From contig NZ_SUHQ01000005.1 of the NCBI RefSeq assembly GCF_004962245.1, forward strand, positions 199,386 through 263,385: a DNA stretch of 64,000 bases. The letters are read 5' to 3'. The stretch's first letter is position 1. Each line of letters starts with the position of its first letter. The notes beneath the pieces were generated by a model, which had not been told where the DNA came from, searched no databases, and saw only the letters and a list, made by a program, of their open reading frames with translations. Origin of the DNA: Mesorhizobium sp. GTDB lineage: Bacteria; Pseudomonadota; Alphaproteobacteria; Rhizobiales; Rhizobiaceae. A program made the position numbers and the translations under genes. This document shows, piece after piece, positions 55,935 through 64,000 of this stretch.

Positions 55935-57529
55935 CAGCCGTGGCCCTCCTTGGTGAAGGAGCCGGATACGGCCCTGCGCTCCTTGAGAAAGGCTGTCGGT
56001 TCACGACTGCCGACGAAGCCGCGCGGCTTCCAAACCATGACAATGACCATGGCCATGCCGAACAGCAGCATGCGGTAGAGTTCCGGAGTGAAATCTGGAC
56101 CGAAGACCTGCTTCAGGAAATCGAGTTCGCGCAGCGCCTCGGTACCGCCGATCATCACCATGGCGGCGACAGCAATGCCGACCAGCGAGCCCATGCCGCC
56201 AAGCACGACGATGGCGAGGATGATCGCTGATTCCAGGAAGATGAAGGATTCGGGACTGACGAAGCCTTGCCGCGCGGCGAAGAACGAGCCGGCGAAGCCA
56301 CCGAACATGGCGCCGGTGGCAAAGGCGGTGAGCTTGGTGGTGGTGGTGTTGATGCCCAGCGAGCGGCAGGCGATCTCGTCCTCACGCAGCGCTTCCCAGG
56401 CGCGGCCGACGGGCATGCGCCTGAGCCTTATGGTGACGAAGGCGGTGAGCAGGCAGAGCCCGAGGATCAGGTAGTAGAGGAATATCTTATAGTAGGCGCC
56501 CGACTGGGCGATGTCGAGCACCTTGGCAATATAGTTCGGGTCCGAGACGTTGAACGACATCAGCCCGAAGAAAGAGACTTTCGGGATACCGGAAATGCCG
56601 GCCGATCCGTTGGTCACCTCGCGCCAGTTGATGATCACCAGCCTTATGATCTCGCCGAAGGCCAGCGTCACGATCGCCAGATAGTCGCCGCGCAGGCGCA
56701 GCACCGGAAAGCCGAGCATCACGCCCCAGAACGCGGCCATGGCGCCGGCGGCCGGCAGCAGGATCCAAAACGACAGGCCGTATTGCGTGCCGAGCAGTGC
56801 ATAGGCATAGGCGCCGACGGCGTAGAACGCGACATAGCCGAGGTCGAGCAGACCGGCGAGGCCAACGACGATATTCAGCCCCCACGCCAGCATCACATAG
56901 ATCAGGATCTGGATGCCGAAATTGTCGATCCATTTCAGCGAGCCCTGGAAGCCGCCCGCCATCGATCCGCTGTACAGCGCAAGCACCAGCACGACGATGA
57001 CAGGATAGGTCGCCAGTGCGGCGATGCCCAATGCCGAGAAGTGCGCATGGATGAAGCTGCGGAAATAAAACAGCACCGAGGCGAGGGCGTAGATGATCGC
57101 CAGCGCTCGCGCGAACCGCGCATAACCGGCAAGGCCCGGCCCCAGCAAGGCATCAAGGGAGCCGGCTAGAAGAGCCAGCACGGCCACTATGGCGATGGCC
57201 GCGATGAAATACGGCAACCGGAAGAACCGCGTCGCCACGGTGTCCGGCAACAGGCCGGTGGCGATGTCGGCGATCTTCTGTTTGGCCAGGAAGGGCTGGC
57301 CATGGGCGATATAGACAAAGCGTCCGACCATGGTCAGCACAACCACGGCAAAGAGAAGCCACCAGCGCTGCACAAGGATCAGCTCGTTCGAGATGTTCTG
57401 ATCGGTCTTCAGCCCGATGAACAGCACGAACAGGCCGAGCACGATGGCGCCGGCATAAAGCGCCTCGCGCGTGGCGCGTTGCACTGGGGTGGCGACGATG
57501 TCGCGCTCCGGAGATGCGGTGACGGCCAT
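55934..57529 (-). CDS. livM: ABC transporter permease LivM (long form)
   Basis: 531 residues. The C-terminal two thirds contain the LIV permease core: DLGYVAFYAVGAYAYALLG, RGDYLAIVTLAFGEIIRLV, GRAWEALREDEIACRSLGIN. The N-terminal part has additional helices like the DUF3382 region of LivM. Stop overlaps livG start; it is 4 bases downstream of livH. Confidence 0.94.
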   Translation of the reverse strand: MAVTASPERDIVATPVQRATREALYAGAIVLGLFVLFIGLKTDQNISNELILVQRWWLLFAVVVLTMVGRFVYIAHGQPFLAKQKIADIATGLLPDTVATRFFRLPYFIAAIAIVAVLALLAGSLDALLGPGLAGYARFARALAIIYALASVLFYFRSFIHAHFSALGIAALATYPVIVVLVLALYSGSMAGGFQGSLKWIDNFGIQILIYVMLAWGLNIVVGLAGLLDLGYVAFYAVGAYAYALLGTQYGLSFWILLPAAGAMAAFWGVMLGFPVLRLRGDYLAIVTLAFGEIIRLVIINWREVTNGSAGISGIPKVSFFGLMSFNVSDPNYIAKVLDIAQSGAYYKIFLYYLILGLCLLTAFVTIRLRRMPVGRAWEALREDEIACRSLGINTTTTKLTAFATGAMFGGFAGSFFAARQGFVSPESFIFLESAIILAIVVLGGMGSLVGIAVAAMVMIGGTEALRELDFLKQVFGPDFTPELYRMLLFGMAMVIVMVWKPRGFVGSREPTAFLKERRAVSGSFTKEGHG

Positions 57530-57533
57530 GACC

Positions 57534-58436
57534 TCAGACCTTTTCGACTTCTGGCCGGCCCAGAATGCCGGAAGGCAGGAAGATCAGCACGATCGCCAGG
57601 ATGGAGAAGGCGGCGACGTCCTTGTAGTCGATCGAGAAATAGGCCGACCACATGCTCTCGATGAAGCCGATCATCAGCCCGCCGAGCACGGCGCCGGGCA
57701 GCGAGCCGATGCCGCCGAGCACCGCCGCCGTGAATGCCTTCACGCCGGGTGTGAAACCGTCGGAGAAGGCGATGACGCCGTAATACATCAGGAACAGCGT
57801 GCCGGCGACGGCGGCCAGGGCCGCGCCCATGACGAAAGTGATCGAGATGGTACGGTCGACGTCGATGCCGAGCAATGCCGCCATCTTGCGGTCCTGCTCG
57901 CAGGCTCTTTGCGCTCGTCCAAGCGACGTCCTGTTGACCAGGTACCAGAACAGCGCCAGCAGCAGCGCGGTGACGACGACGATGATGATCTGCTTCAGCG
58001 ATACGCTGATACCCTCGATATTGTAGACCTTCGACACCATCGGCGGAATCGGCTTGTTGCGCGGACCTTGCGTCACCTGGACGAAGTTGGACAGCGCGAT
58101 CGACATGCCGATCGCGGTGATCAGCGGCGCCAGCCGGAACGAACCACGCAAGGGCCGGTAGGCCACCTTCTCGATCGTCCAGTTATACAGGCTGGTCAAC
58201 AGCATCGCGACGATCATCATGACCAGGAGCGCGATCACCACCGGCACCGAATAGAACAACGCACCGAGGATGAGGAAGACGATGAGGGCGGTGAAGGCGC
58301 CGATCATGAAGATGTCGCCATGGGCGAAATTGATCATGCCGATGATGCCGTAGACCATCGTGTAGCCGATCGCTATCAGCCCATAGATCGATCCCAGCGT
58401 CAGCCCGTTGATAAGCTGCTGGACAAAATACTGCAT
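57534..58436 (-). CDS. livH: ABC transporter permease LivH
   Basis: 300 residues from ATG at 58436 (MQYFVQQLINGLTLGSIYGL), preceded by GGGGAG. The core motif is GMINFAHGDIFMIGAFTAL; the EAA-like loop is GRAQRACEQDRKMAALLGID. Eight helices. An upstream extension to 58538 has no ribosome site. First gene of livHMGF. Confidence 0.95.
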   Translation of the reverse strand: MQYFVQQLINGLTLGSIYGLIAIGYTMVYGIIGMINFAHGDIFMIGAFTALIVFLILGALFYSVPVVIALLVMMIVAMLLTSLYNWTIEKVAYRPLRGSFRLAPLITAIGMSIALSNFVQVTQGPRNKPIPPMVSKVYNIEGISVSLKQIIIVVVTALLLALFWYLVNRTSLGRAQRACEQDRKMAALLGIDVDRTISITFVMGAALAAVAGTLFLMYYGVIAFSDGFTPGVKAFTAAVLGGIGSLPGAVLGGLMIGFIESMWSAYFSIDYKDVAAFSILAIVLIFLPSGILGRPEVEKV

Positions 58437-58770
58437 GCTGTCGTGGCTCCCCTGGAATGTCGCCCATGCAGACGCATTCCTTTTCGTATTTCCCCTAGTC
58501 GTAAAGTTTCGAGCCCGGATTGCAACGTGATTTTTCAATCGTCATGCGTGATTTTGAAACACGCCATCGGATTGCCTGTTCTTTCCCTTCCGGCCTCTGG
58601 ACTATCGCGGACCCTATCATTGGCATAACGCAATGTCTTTGACGATTCGTCCGCAACATGCACCCTGTTTCGAAGGAATCGCCGTCAAAATAAGTTGATG
58701 AGCGGGATCGTTGCGCCGCCAAGGCATCGACCTTTACGCGCCGTTCGTTTCCCTTGGGTCAGTATCCTCT
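58437..58770. other. Leader and spacer before livH; no gene seen
   Basis: It presumably contains the liv promoter (minus strand) and the 3' flank of the epimerase gene. No hairpin with a T-tract, no repeats and no credible ORF were seen. Confidence 0.4.
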
Positions 58771-59772
58771 CTATTTGACGACGAATCCGTGTGCGAATGG
58801 ATCCCGGTCGTCGATGAAGATCGTGTTCAATCCGGTCATGCGCGCCCAGCCGCCGATCGAGGGAATGATCGCCGGCTTGCCCGCCACCGTGACTTCCTTC
58901 TCGACCCTGCCCTTGAACAGCGAGCCGATGATGGATTCATGGACGAAATCGTCGCCGGCCTTGAGCTTGCCCTTGGCGTGAAGCTGCGCCATCCGCGCCG
59001 AGGTGCCGGTGCCGCAAGGCGAGCGGTCGATCGCCTTGTCGCCGTAGAAGACGGCGTTGCGGGCATCCGCTTGGCTGTCGGTCGGCGCACCCGTCCACAG
59101 CATATGCGACAGCCGGTCGATGCCGGGATTCTCGGGATGCACGAAGGAGTACTTCTCGTTGAGCCGCTGCCGCACCACCGGGCTCCAGGCGATCAGATCT
59201 CCGGCGGAATGGTCGGCCATGTCGCGATAGTTCTTCTGCGGCTCGACGATGGCGTAGAAATTGCCGCCATAGGCGACATCGACGCTGATCTCGCCGAGCT
59301 GCGGGCATTCGACCGTCAGACCCTCGGCATGGAGGAAGGACGGCACGTTGGTGATGCGCACCTCCTCGACATGTTCACCGACCTGCTTGTACTCGGCGGT
59401 GACCAGGCCGGCCGGCGTGTCCAGCCTGAGCAAACCCGGCGTCTTCGGCTTGATCAGCCCATGCTCGATGGCCATCGTCACCGTGCCGATGGTGCCGTGG
59501 CCGCACATCGGCAGGCAGCCCGAGGTTTCGATGAACAGAATGGCGATGTCGCAATCGGGCCTCGTCGGCGGATAGAGGATCGAGCCGGACATCACGTCAT
59601 GGCCGCGCGGCTCGAACATCAGCCCGGTGCGGATCCAGTCATATTCGGCCAGGAAATGTGCGCGCCGCTCCATCATCGTCGCCCCCTGGAGCTGCGGTCC
59701 GCCGCCGGCGACGAGCCGCACCGGATTGCCGCAGGTGTGACCGTCGATGCAGAAGAAGGAGTGGCGCGCCAT
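58771..59772 (-). CDS. hypRE: 4-hydroxyproline 2-epimerase (proline racemase family)
   Basis: 333 residues. Two-base mechanism with catalytic Cys residues in LPMCGHGTIGTVT (about residue 90) and DRSPCGTGTSARMAQ (about 253). N-terminal FFCIDGHTCGNPVRLVAGG. Both Cys mark a true racemase/epimerase. Epimerises trans-4-hydroxy-L-proline to cis-4-hydroxy-D-proline, the first step of the pathway. Last gene of a three-gene minus-strand group with a D-hydroxyproline dehydrogenase and a DapA-family deaminase. Confidence 0.9.
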   Translation of the reverse strand: MARHSFFCIDGHTCGNPVRLVAGGGPQLQGATMMERRAHFLAEYDWIRTGLMFEPRGHDVMSGSILYPPTRPDCDIAILFIETSGCLPMCGHGTIGTVTMAIEHGLIKPKTPGLLRLDTPAGLVTAEYKQVGEHVEEVRITNVPSFLHAEGLTVECPQLGEISVDVAYGGNFYAIVEPQKNYRDMADHSAGDLIAWSPVVRQRLNEKYSFVHPENPGIDRLSHMLWTGAPTDSQADARNAVFYGDKAIDRSPCGTGTSARMAQLHAKGKLKAGDDFVHESIIGSLFKGRVEKEVTVAGKPAIIPSIGGWARMTGLNTIFIDDRDPFAHGFVVK

Positions 59773-59786
59773 TTCTAGAGATCCCG

Positions 59787-61124
59787 TCAGAAGCGGTTCG
59801 GAGAAAACGGAGAAAGATCAAACACTGGATTTTGGCCGAGAATGAGATCGCGGATCAAGCGTCCGGTGGCGGCCGCCTGGGTCAGGCCGAGATGGCCGTG
59901 GCCGAAGGCATAGGCTATGGTGCCGGCCGGCCTGGCGCCACCGATCACCGGCAGCGAATCAGGCAGCGACGGCCGGAACCCCATCCATTCGCGGCCGCCG
60001 GCCGGATCAAGCCCCGGCAGGAATCTTTGCGCCTTGTCGAGCAGCGCTTTCGAGCGGGCGTAGTTAGGCGGCCGCTCGATGCCGCCGAGCTCGACCGCGC
60101 CGCCGACGCGCACGCCGGTTTCGAGCGGGGTGATGACGAAGCCATGGCCGGAGAAGATCAGTTGCCGCTTCACGTCGAAGGCGGTCTTCGGCAGGGTCGT
60201 GTTGTAGCCGCGCTCGGTTTCGAGCGGGATGCGGTCGCCGAGATGTTTCGCCAGGAGATGCGACCACGCGCCGGCGGCGATGACGAGGCGTTTTGCCTGC
60301 CGCACCGTGCCGTCGGCCAGCATCAGCGTCGCGCCATCCTGCCCCGCCTCGACACGGTCGATCCGCGCTCTTTCAAAACGCGCACCCTTGCTCTCGGCAT
60401 AGGCCCAGATCGCCTTGCCCAATGATTTCGGATCGGTGACGGTCTTCCAGCCGGGTACGAAGGTGCCCTTGACGAAAAGCGGCGACAGGCCCGGCTGCAA
60501 AGTGGCGAGAGCATCGCCCTCGACATGGCCGAAGCCGATGCCGAACCGTTGCCTCGCCGCCCAGCCGGGCAGCGACGCCTTGAACTCGGTCTCGCTCTCG
60601 TAAAGTTCGAGCGAGCCATCCTCGCGCAACATGTTTTCGGTGCCCGAACGCGCCATCAGCCCGGCCCATTCGGCTTCGGCAAGCCGCATCATCCCGGCCT
60701 GCGCCACAAGGCTGGCCTCGTAGCGGTCGCTTCGGCCGGCGCGCCAGAAGCGGACGAGCCAGGGCAGCAGCTTCGGCAGATAGGCGGGCGGGATGCTGAG
60801 CGGGCCGAGCGGGTCGGCAAGCCATTTCGGCAGATGCCTGATCATGCCCTTGTGGGCCAGCGGCAGCACATCGGAAAAGGCCAGGGCGGCCGCATTGCCG
60901 GAACTCGTTTCCTCGCAGATCCCCGTCCGATCGAAGATCGTGACGTTTCGCCCCGCCTCGGCCAGATAGGCGGCGACACAGATGCCGATGACGCCGCCGC
61001 CGACAATGGCGATGTCTTCACCTTCTCCCCGCTCACGGGGAGAAGGTGCCCGAAGGGCGGATGAGGGGCGGCGCCCCGCTTTTGCCGACTTGGAAATTCC
61101 TTGCACGTGGGCGCTGCCCCTCAT
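59787..61124 (-). CDS. hypO: FAD-dependent D-hydroxyproline (D-amino acid) dehydrogenase
   Basis: 445 residues as read. The dinucleotide-binding motif IAIVGGGVIGICVAAYLAEAG starts only at about residue 38. The first 36 residues (GRRPSSALRAPSPRERGEGE) are encoded by a palindromic repeat and look acquired. DAO-fold features follow: SSGNAAALAFSDVLPL, GYNTTLPK, and C-terminal YAFGHGHLGLTQAAATGRLI. Oxidises cis-4-hydroxy-D-proline to the pyrroline carboxylate in this context. The only in-frame starts are ATG 61124 and GTG 61103, both inside the repeat. Confidence 0.85.
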   Translation of the reverse strand: MRGSAHVQGISKSAKAGRRPSSALRAPSPRERGEGEDIAIVGGGVIGICVAAYLAEAGRNVTIFDRTGICEETSSGNAAALAFSDVLPLAHKGMIRHLPKWLADPLGPLSIPPAYLPKLLPWLVRFWRAGRSDRYEASLVAQAGMMRLAEAEWAGLMARSGTENMLREDGSLELYESETEFKASLPGWAARQRFGIGFGHVEGDALATLQPGLSPLFVKGTFVPGWKTVTDPKSLGKAIWAYAESKGARFERARIDRVEAGQDGATLMLADGTVRQAKRLVIAAGAWSHLLAKHLGDRIPLETERGYNTTLPKTAFDVKRQLIFSGHGFVITPLETGVRVGGAVELGGIERPPNYARSKALLDKAQRFLPGLDPAGGREWMGFRPSLPDSLPVIGGARPAGTIAYAFGHGHLGLTQAAATGRLIRDLILGQNPVFDLSPFSPNRF

Positions 61125-61160
61125 CTGGCTGCCGCCATCTTCTCCCCGTGAACGGGAAGA
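61018..61160. repeat. Inverted pair of rhizobial palindromic repeats overlapping a gene start
   Basis: Two copies of a GGGAGAAGGTG, then GCGGATGAGGGGCGGCGCC element face each other (about 61037-61076 and, reversed, about 61102-61150), about 25 bases apart. Each also has an internal CTTCTCCCCG / CGGGGAGAAG palindrome. They supply the N-terminal codons and ribosome-site region of the flavoenzyme gene. Confidence 0.8.
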
Positions 61161-61172
61161 AGAGAGCCTGCC

Positions 61173-62066
61173 TCAAAACGTCGGCAGCACCGGCCGCACC
61201 GCCAGCGCGTCCCTGACGATCTTTTCGACCGTCTTGCGGCGCTCGCCCGACAGCGGCTGGCGCGGCATGCGCACACGGTCGTTGGTGTCGATCGCCAAGA
61301 CTTCCGCGAGCTTGATGTTCTGAACCAGATAGGTCGAGACGTCGAGGTCGAGCAGCGGCCGGAACCAGCGGTAGATTTTCAGTGCCTCCTCGCGGCGGCC
61401 CTGCTTCATCAATTGGTAGATGGCGACCGTCTCGCGCGGGAATGCGGTGACCAGTCCGGCCACCCAGCCGATGGCGCCGACCGATAGCGCCTCGAACGCC
61501 AGATTGTCGACGCCGGTGAACAAATCGTAGCGGTCGCCGAAGCGGTTGATGATCTCGGTCGAGCGGCGGATGTCGTCGGAGGATTCCTTGATGGCGACAA
61601 AACGCCTGTCCTTCGCCAGTTCCTCCATCTGGTCGACGGTGACGTCGACGCGATAGGCGAGCCGGTTGGAATAGATCATCACCGGCAGGTCGCCGGCCTC
61701 GGCGACGGCACGCAGCGCAGCGACCGTCTCCTCCGCATTGGTGTGGTAGATCGGGCTCGGCACCACCATCAACCCGTTGGCGCCCTCCTTGGCGGCACGG
61801 CGCGCGATCGCAGCCGCCTCGCGCGTGCCGGCTTCGTTGACCGTCAGCAGAACCGGCTTGCCGGCGGCAACTTTCTGCGCGGTCTTCAGCACCTCGATTT
61901 TCTCGTCATGCGACAGCATCGGCCCCTCGCCGAGCGAGCCGCAGACGATAATGCCATCGCAGCCGGCCTCCATCTGCAACGCAAAGCAGCGCTCCATCTC
62001 ACCATGGTCGAGGCGGTCGTCCTCGGTGAATTTGGTCGTGACGGCGGGAAAAACTCCGGTCCACAT
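61173..62066 (-). CDS. hypD: DapA-family lyase/deaminase (pyrroline-4-hydroxy-2-carboxylate deaminase candidate)
   Basis: 297 residues from ATG at 62066 (GGAG eight bases upstream; ATG 62072 is also possible). TIM-barrel class-I aldolase fold: GIIVCGSLGEGPMLSHDEK, VPSPIYHTNAEETV, and the Schiff-base Lys in FVAIKESSDDIRRS. In this operon the most likely role is deamination of 1-pyrroline-4-hydroxy-2-carboxylate to 2,5-dioxovalerate. The following semialdehyde dehydrogenase is not in the window. Confidence 0.85.
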   Translation of the reverse strand: MWTGVFPAVTTKFTEDDRLDHGEMERCFALQMEAGCDGIIVCGSLGEGPMLSHDEKIEVLKTAQKVAAGKPVLLTVNEAGTREAAAIARRAAKEGANGLMVVPSPIYHTNAEETVAALRAVAEAGDLPVMIYSNRLAYRVDVTVDQMEELAKDRRFVAIKESSDDIRRSTEIINRFGDRYDLFTGVDNLAFEALSVGAIGWVAGLVTAFPRETVAIYQLMKQGRREEALKIYRWFRPLLDLDVSTYLVQNIKLAEVLAIDTNDRVRMPRQPLSGERRKTVEKIVRDALAVRPVLPTF

Positions 62067-62080
62067 GGTCATTGCTCCAT

Positions 62081-62092
62081 CTGATATATCAG
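62081..62092. promoter_or_regulatory. GntR-type operator, proximal to hypD
   Basis: CTGATATATCAG, a perfect 12-bp palindrome 14 bases before the hypD start. Confidence 0.65.
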
Positions 62093-62136
62093 TCGTATAT
62101 TTATTAAGAAACGGACTGTCAACACGGATTTCACTA

Positions 62137-62157
62137 TGATATATCAAAAATATATCA
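62137..62157. promoter_or_regulatory. GntR-type operator, proximal to the regulator gene
   Basis: TGATATATCA (perfect palindrome) followed after four bases by a TATATCA half-site. Same core as the site at 62081, 45 bases away. Confidence 0.65.
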
Positions 62158-62168
62158 GGAGCCCGCCT

Positions 62169-62828
62169 TTGATATTCAACGAAACAAGTCCCGCATTCGA
62201 ACCGGTCGCGGCGAAAGCCTACCGCACGCTCGAACACATGATCGTGACGCTCGAGCTGGCGCCCGCGAGCTTCGTCACGGAAAGCGCGTTGATCGACAGG
62301 CTTGGGCTCGGCCGTACGCCGGTGCGCGAGGCGATCCAGCGGCTGGCGTGGGAGGGACTGCTCGATGTCCGGCCCCGCGCCGGCATCGCCATTGCCCCGC
62401 TCCATCCCGGCGACTGGCTGCGCGTTCTCGATGCGCGGCGTGGCGTCGAGGTGGTTCTTGCCCGCTCGGCCGCCCGCTTCGTCACCCGTGAGGCCGCCGA
62501 CCTGTTCCACGATGCGGCACTGGCCATGCAGAAGGCAGTGATATCGGGCAATGTGCTGGCCTTCATTCAGGCCGACAAGGCGCTCGACGAGGCGCTGGCG
62601 CTGGCTGCCGACAACCCCTTCGCCGCGCGGCTGGCGGCTCCCCTGCAGACCCACAGCCGCCGATTCTGGTTCCGCTACAAGGCCGATACCGGGCTTGCCG
62701 AATCGGCCGAGCATCACGTCGCGCTGATCCGCTCGATCCTCGCCGGCGACGAAGACGCCGCCGCCAAGGATGCCAAGCGCCTGATGGCGCTGCTGCGCGC
62801 CCATGCCGAGGCGGCTGCCACGCGATAG
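62169..62828 (+). CDS. GntR-family (FadR/VanR-type) transcriptional regulator
   Basis: 219 residues from TTG at 62169 (AGGAG eight bases upstream). An ATG at 62136 overlaps the operator and lacks a ribosome site. The winged HTH reads AYRTLEHMIVTLELAPASFV, then LGLGRTPVREAIQRLAWEG. The C-terminal all-helical FCD domain contains FIQADKALDEALALAADNP and AEHHVALIRSILAGD. Divergent from the hydroxyproline genes, like HypR of Sinorhizobium; two palindromes lie between. Confidence 0.9.
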   Translation: MIFNETSPAFEPVAAKAYRTLEHMIVTLELAPASFVTESALIDRLGLGRTPVREAIQRLAWEGLLDVRPRAGIAIAPLHPGDWLRVLDARRGVEVVLARSAARFVTREAADLFHDAALAMQKAVISGNVLAFIQADKALDEALALAADNPFAARLAAPLQTHSRRFWFRYKADTGLAESAEHHVALIRSILAGDEDAAAKDAKRLMALLRAHAEAAATR

Positions 62829-62838
62829 GAGATCGGCA

Positions 62839-63234
62839 TCAGCCTTCGGCCGGCTCTTTGAGTTCCGCCCATTTCAACAAGGCGTCGAGAGCCGGGCAGA
62901 GCGCCTGGCCCCAGTCGGTCAGACAGTACTCGACTTTCGGCGGCACCTGATGATGCACGATGCGGCGGACGATTCCGTCGGCCTCCATCTGCCTGAGCTG
63001 CTGGATCAGCATCTTCTGCGAGATCGCCGGGATCGCTCGTTCGAGATCGGAAAAGCGCAGCACCTTGCCACCGAAGAGGTGAAACAGGATCACCAGCTTC
63101 CAGCGGCCTTCGAGGATGCGGAGCACATTCTCCACGCCGCTCGCCGCGGATGACGGCGTCAATGCCTCGACCTTACTTTCAGGCCAAAGCTTACTTTCGG
63201 GTAAGTACCTAACTTTTTCGTCGGTTCTTGTCAT
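62839..63234 (-). CDS. HxlR-family transcriptional regulator
   Basis: 131 residues from ATG at 63234. The winged-helix core is VLRILEGRWKLVILFHLFGG, then RFSDLERAIPAISQKMLIQQLRQM and VEYCLTDWGQAL. HxlR proteins respond to aldehydes, quinones or redox stress. Divergent from the NTF2-like/SDR pair. ATG at 63252 would add six residues. The N-terminal PESKLWPESK comes from a short duplication. Confidence 0.9.
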   Translation of the reverse strand: MTRTDEKVRYLPESKLWPESKVEALTPSSAASGVENVLRILEGRWKLVILFHLFGGKVLRFSDLERAIPAISQKMLIQQLRQMEADGIVRRIVHHQVPPKVEYCLTDWGQALCPALDALLKWAELKEPAEG

Positions 63235-63315
63235 TTCTTCAGCATATCGCATTTTAGAGACCGGACAAGGGCCGCGGGCCTCGCGGGGCCGGAACTGCGA
63301 ACAGGAGAATGAAAC

Positions 63316-63645
63316 ATGACCGTGAAGCTTCCTCAGCCGCTGACGGCGTATTTTGCCGCCAAGAACAGGCATGACATCGAGGCAATGCTCGTTCCCTTCT
63401 CGCGGGACGCCACGGTCAGGGACGAAGGCGAAAACCATCGTGGTTCCGCCGCCATCCGCACCTGGATGGAAACAACGACGAATAAGTACCGGGTGACGGT
63501 CGAGGTCGCCGGCGCGACCGTCAACGGAGATGCGTGGCGGATCGCCGGCATAGTCTCCGGGAATTTCCCGGGCAGCCCGGCGACGCTCCACTACAGCTTC
63601 ACTCTGAACGGCGAGCGGATTGCACGGCTGGAGATCGGCTCGTGA
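63316..63645 (+). CDS. SnoaL/NTF2-like protein
   Basis: 109 residues. Cone-shaped NTF2 fold: LPQPLTAYFAAKNRHDIEAM, HRGSAAIRTWMETT, and a beta-rich C-terminus (LHYSFTLNGERIARLEIG). Often ligand-binding or isomerase-like. Its stop overlaps the GTG of the following SDR gene. Confidence 0.88.
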   Translation: MTVKLPQPLTAYFAAKNRHDIEAMLVPFSRDATVRDEGENHRGSAAIRTWMETTTNKYRVTVEVAGATVNGDAWRIAGIVSGNFPGSPATLHYSFTLNGERIARLEIGS

Positions 63646-64000
63646 CCACTCCGCAGAAATTTCCGGTCACTGGGCAGGAATTTTCCGGCAAGCGCGCTCT
63701 CGTCACAGGCGGCACCAAGGGAACTGGCGAGGCCATCGTTGACAGACTTTCGGCGGCGGGCGCGCTGGTGCTCACGACAGCCCGTTCGGAGGCGCCCGAG
63801 ACATTACCACGGAGACTCTTCGTGCAGGCCGACGTAAGCACTCTGGCGGGTGCCGAAGAAGTCGCGACAAGTGTCGTGGACCGTCTCGGCGGCGTCGACA
63901 TAATTGTCCACAGCGTCGGTGGGTCGAAGAGCCCGGGCGGAGGCTTTGCTGCACTGACCGATGAGATCTGGCAGGACGAGCTCAGCCTCAATCTGCTGGC
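63642..64000 (+). CDS. Short-chain dehydrogenase/reductase, 3' end missing
   Basis: Begins with GTG at 63642 in a GTGA overlap with the NTF2-like gene and runs off the window. The cofactor motif is ALVTGGTKGTGEAIV (TGxxxGxG). VDIIVHSVGGSKSPGGGF matches the NNAG-region position of classical SDRs. The catalytic Ser/Tyr/Lys lie beyond the edge. Probably regulated by the divergent HxlR protein. Confidence 0.87.
   Translation, partial: MTTPQKFPVTGQEFSGKRALVTGGTKGTGEAIVDRLSAAGALVLTTARSEAPETLPRRLFVQADVSTLAGAEEVATSVVDRLGGVDIIVHSVGGSKSPGGGFAALTDEIWQDELSLNLL

Overview
The window is a GC-rich chromosomal segment from an alphaproteobacterium of the order Hyphomicrobiales (Rhizobiales), most like Mesorhizobium. 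The reasons are the order ruvCAB / ybgC-tolQRAB-pal-ybgF-tilS-ftsH, the cell-cycle proteins RcdA (DUF1465) and GapR (DUF2312), perfect CtrA boxes, a hydroxyproline catabolic cluster of rhizobial type, and dispersed rhizobial palindromic repeats. I saw no rRNA, intact tRNA, CRISPR array, insertion sequence or prophage. Most of the window is core chromosome, with small accessory insertions.

Layout. 1-563: 3' part of a secreted protein with repeated Cys modules. 996-11458 (minus strand): envelope and maintenance block reading ybgC, tolQ, tolR, tolA, tolB, a frameshifted four-helix-bundle gene, pal, ybgF, tilS, ftsH. A secreted GH5 glycosidase on the plus strand (11592-12854) separates it from ruvC-ruvA-ruvB. 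15177-16071: rcdA and an intergenic region with two perfect CtrA boxes and a probable CtrA-driven small RNA. 16072-19926: small membrane proteins, a TauE/SafE exporter and a divergent Lrp / DMT-exporter pair. 20060-26277 (plus): a thiamine-phosphate-synthase-like protein, a Sel1-repeat protein, EF-P, an inositol monophosphatase, a TrhA/hemolysin III protein and an ExbB/MotA-like plus OmpA/MotB-like stator pair. 26547-33503: a secreted helical protein, DUF1304, an M32 carboxypeptidase, a DUF3857/transglutaminase protein, an ABC exporter and rpmE.

33634-39305 is a mosaic of small regulator-plus-effector modules: TetR / NmrA-like / DUF1772, a SelW-like protein, YebC, then ArsR / SRPBCC / VOC / VOC / SRPBCC. 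39335-41890: TerC, YmdB-type phosphodiesterase, 5-formyl-THF cyclo-ligase and a 6S RNA candidate. 42075-45349: a MoxR ATPase and its VWA partner, separated by a GNAT gene and a hicAB toxin-antitoxin pair with a perfect 18-bp palindromic operator. 45382-48616: a metallo-beta-lactamase-fold protein, MsrB, an ArsC-like phosphatase-fold protein and GapR.

48779-58436 (minus): pyruvate carboxylase and a branched-chain-amino-acid-type ABC transporter (substrate-binding protein, DUF6867, LivF, LivG with a histone-like basic tail, LivM, LivH). 58771-62828: 4-hydroxyproline epimerase, D-hydroxyproline dehydrogenase and a DapA-family deaminase, divergent from a GntR regulator with palindromic sites between them. 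The window ends with HxlR / NTF2-like / SDR, the SDR being cut by the window edge.

The most notable material is the CtrA-box / small-RNA / rcdA region. Next come the stator pair of unknown role, the hicAB insertion inside a MoxR-VWA pair, and three places where repeat DNA has become part of, or abuts, coding sequence (61018-61160, 36058-36141 and 11523-11570).
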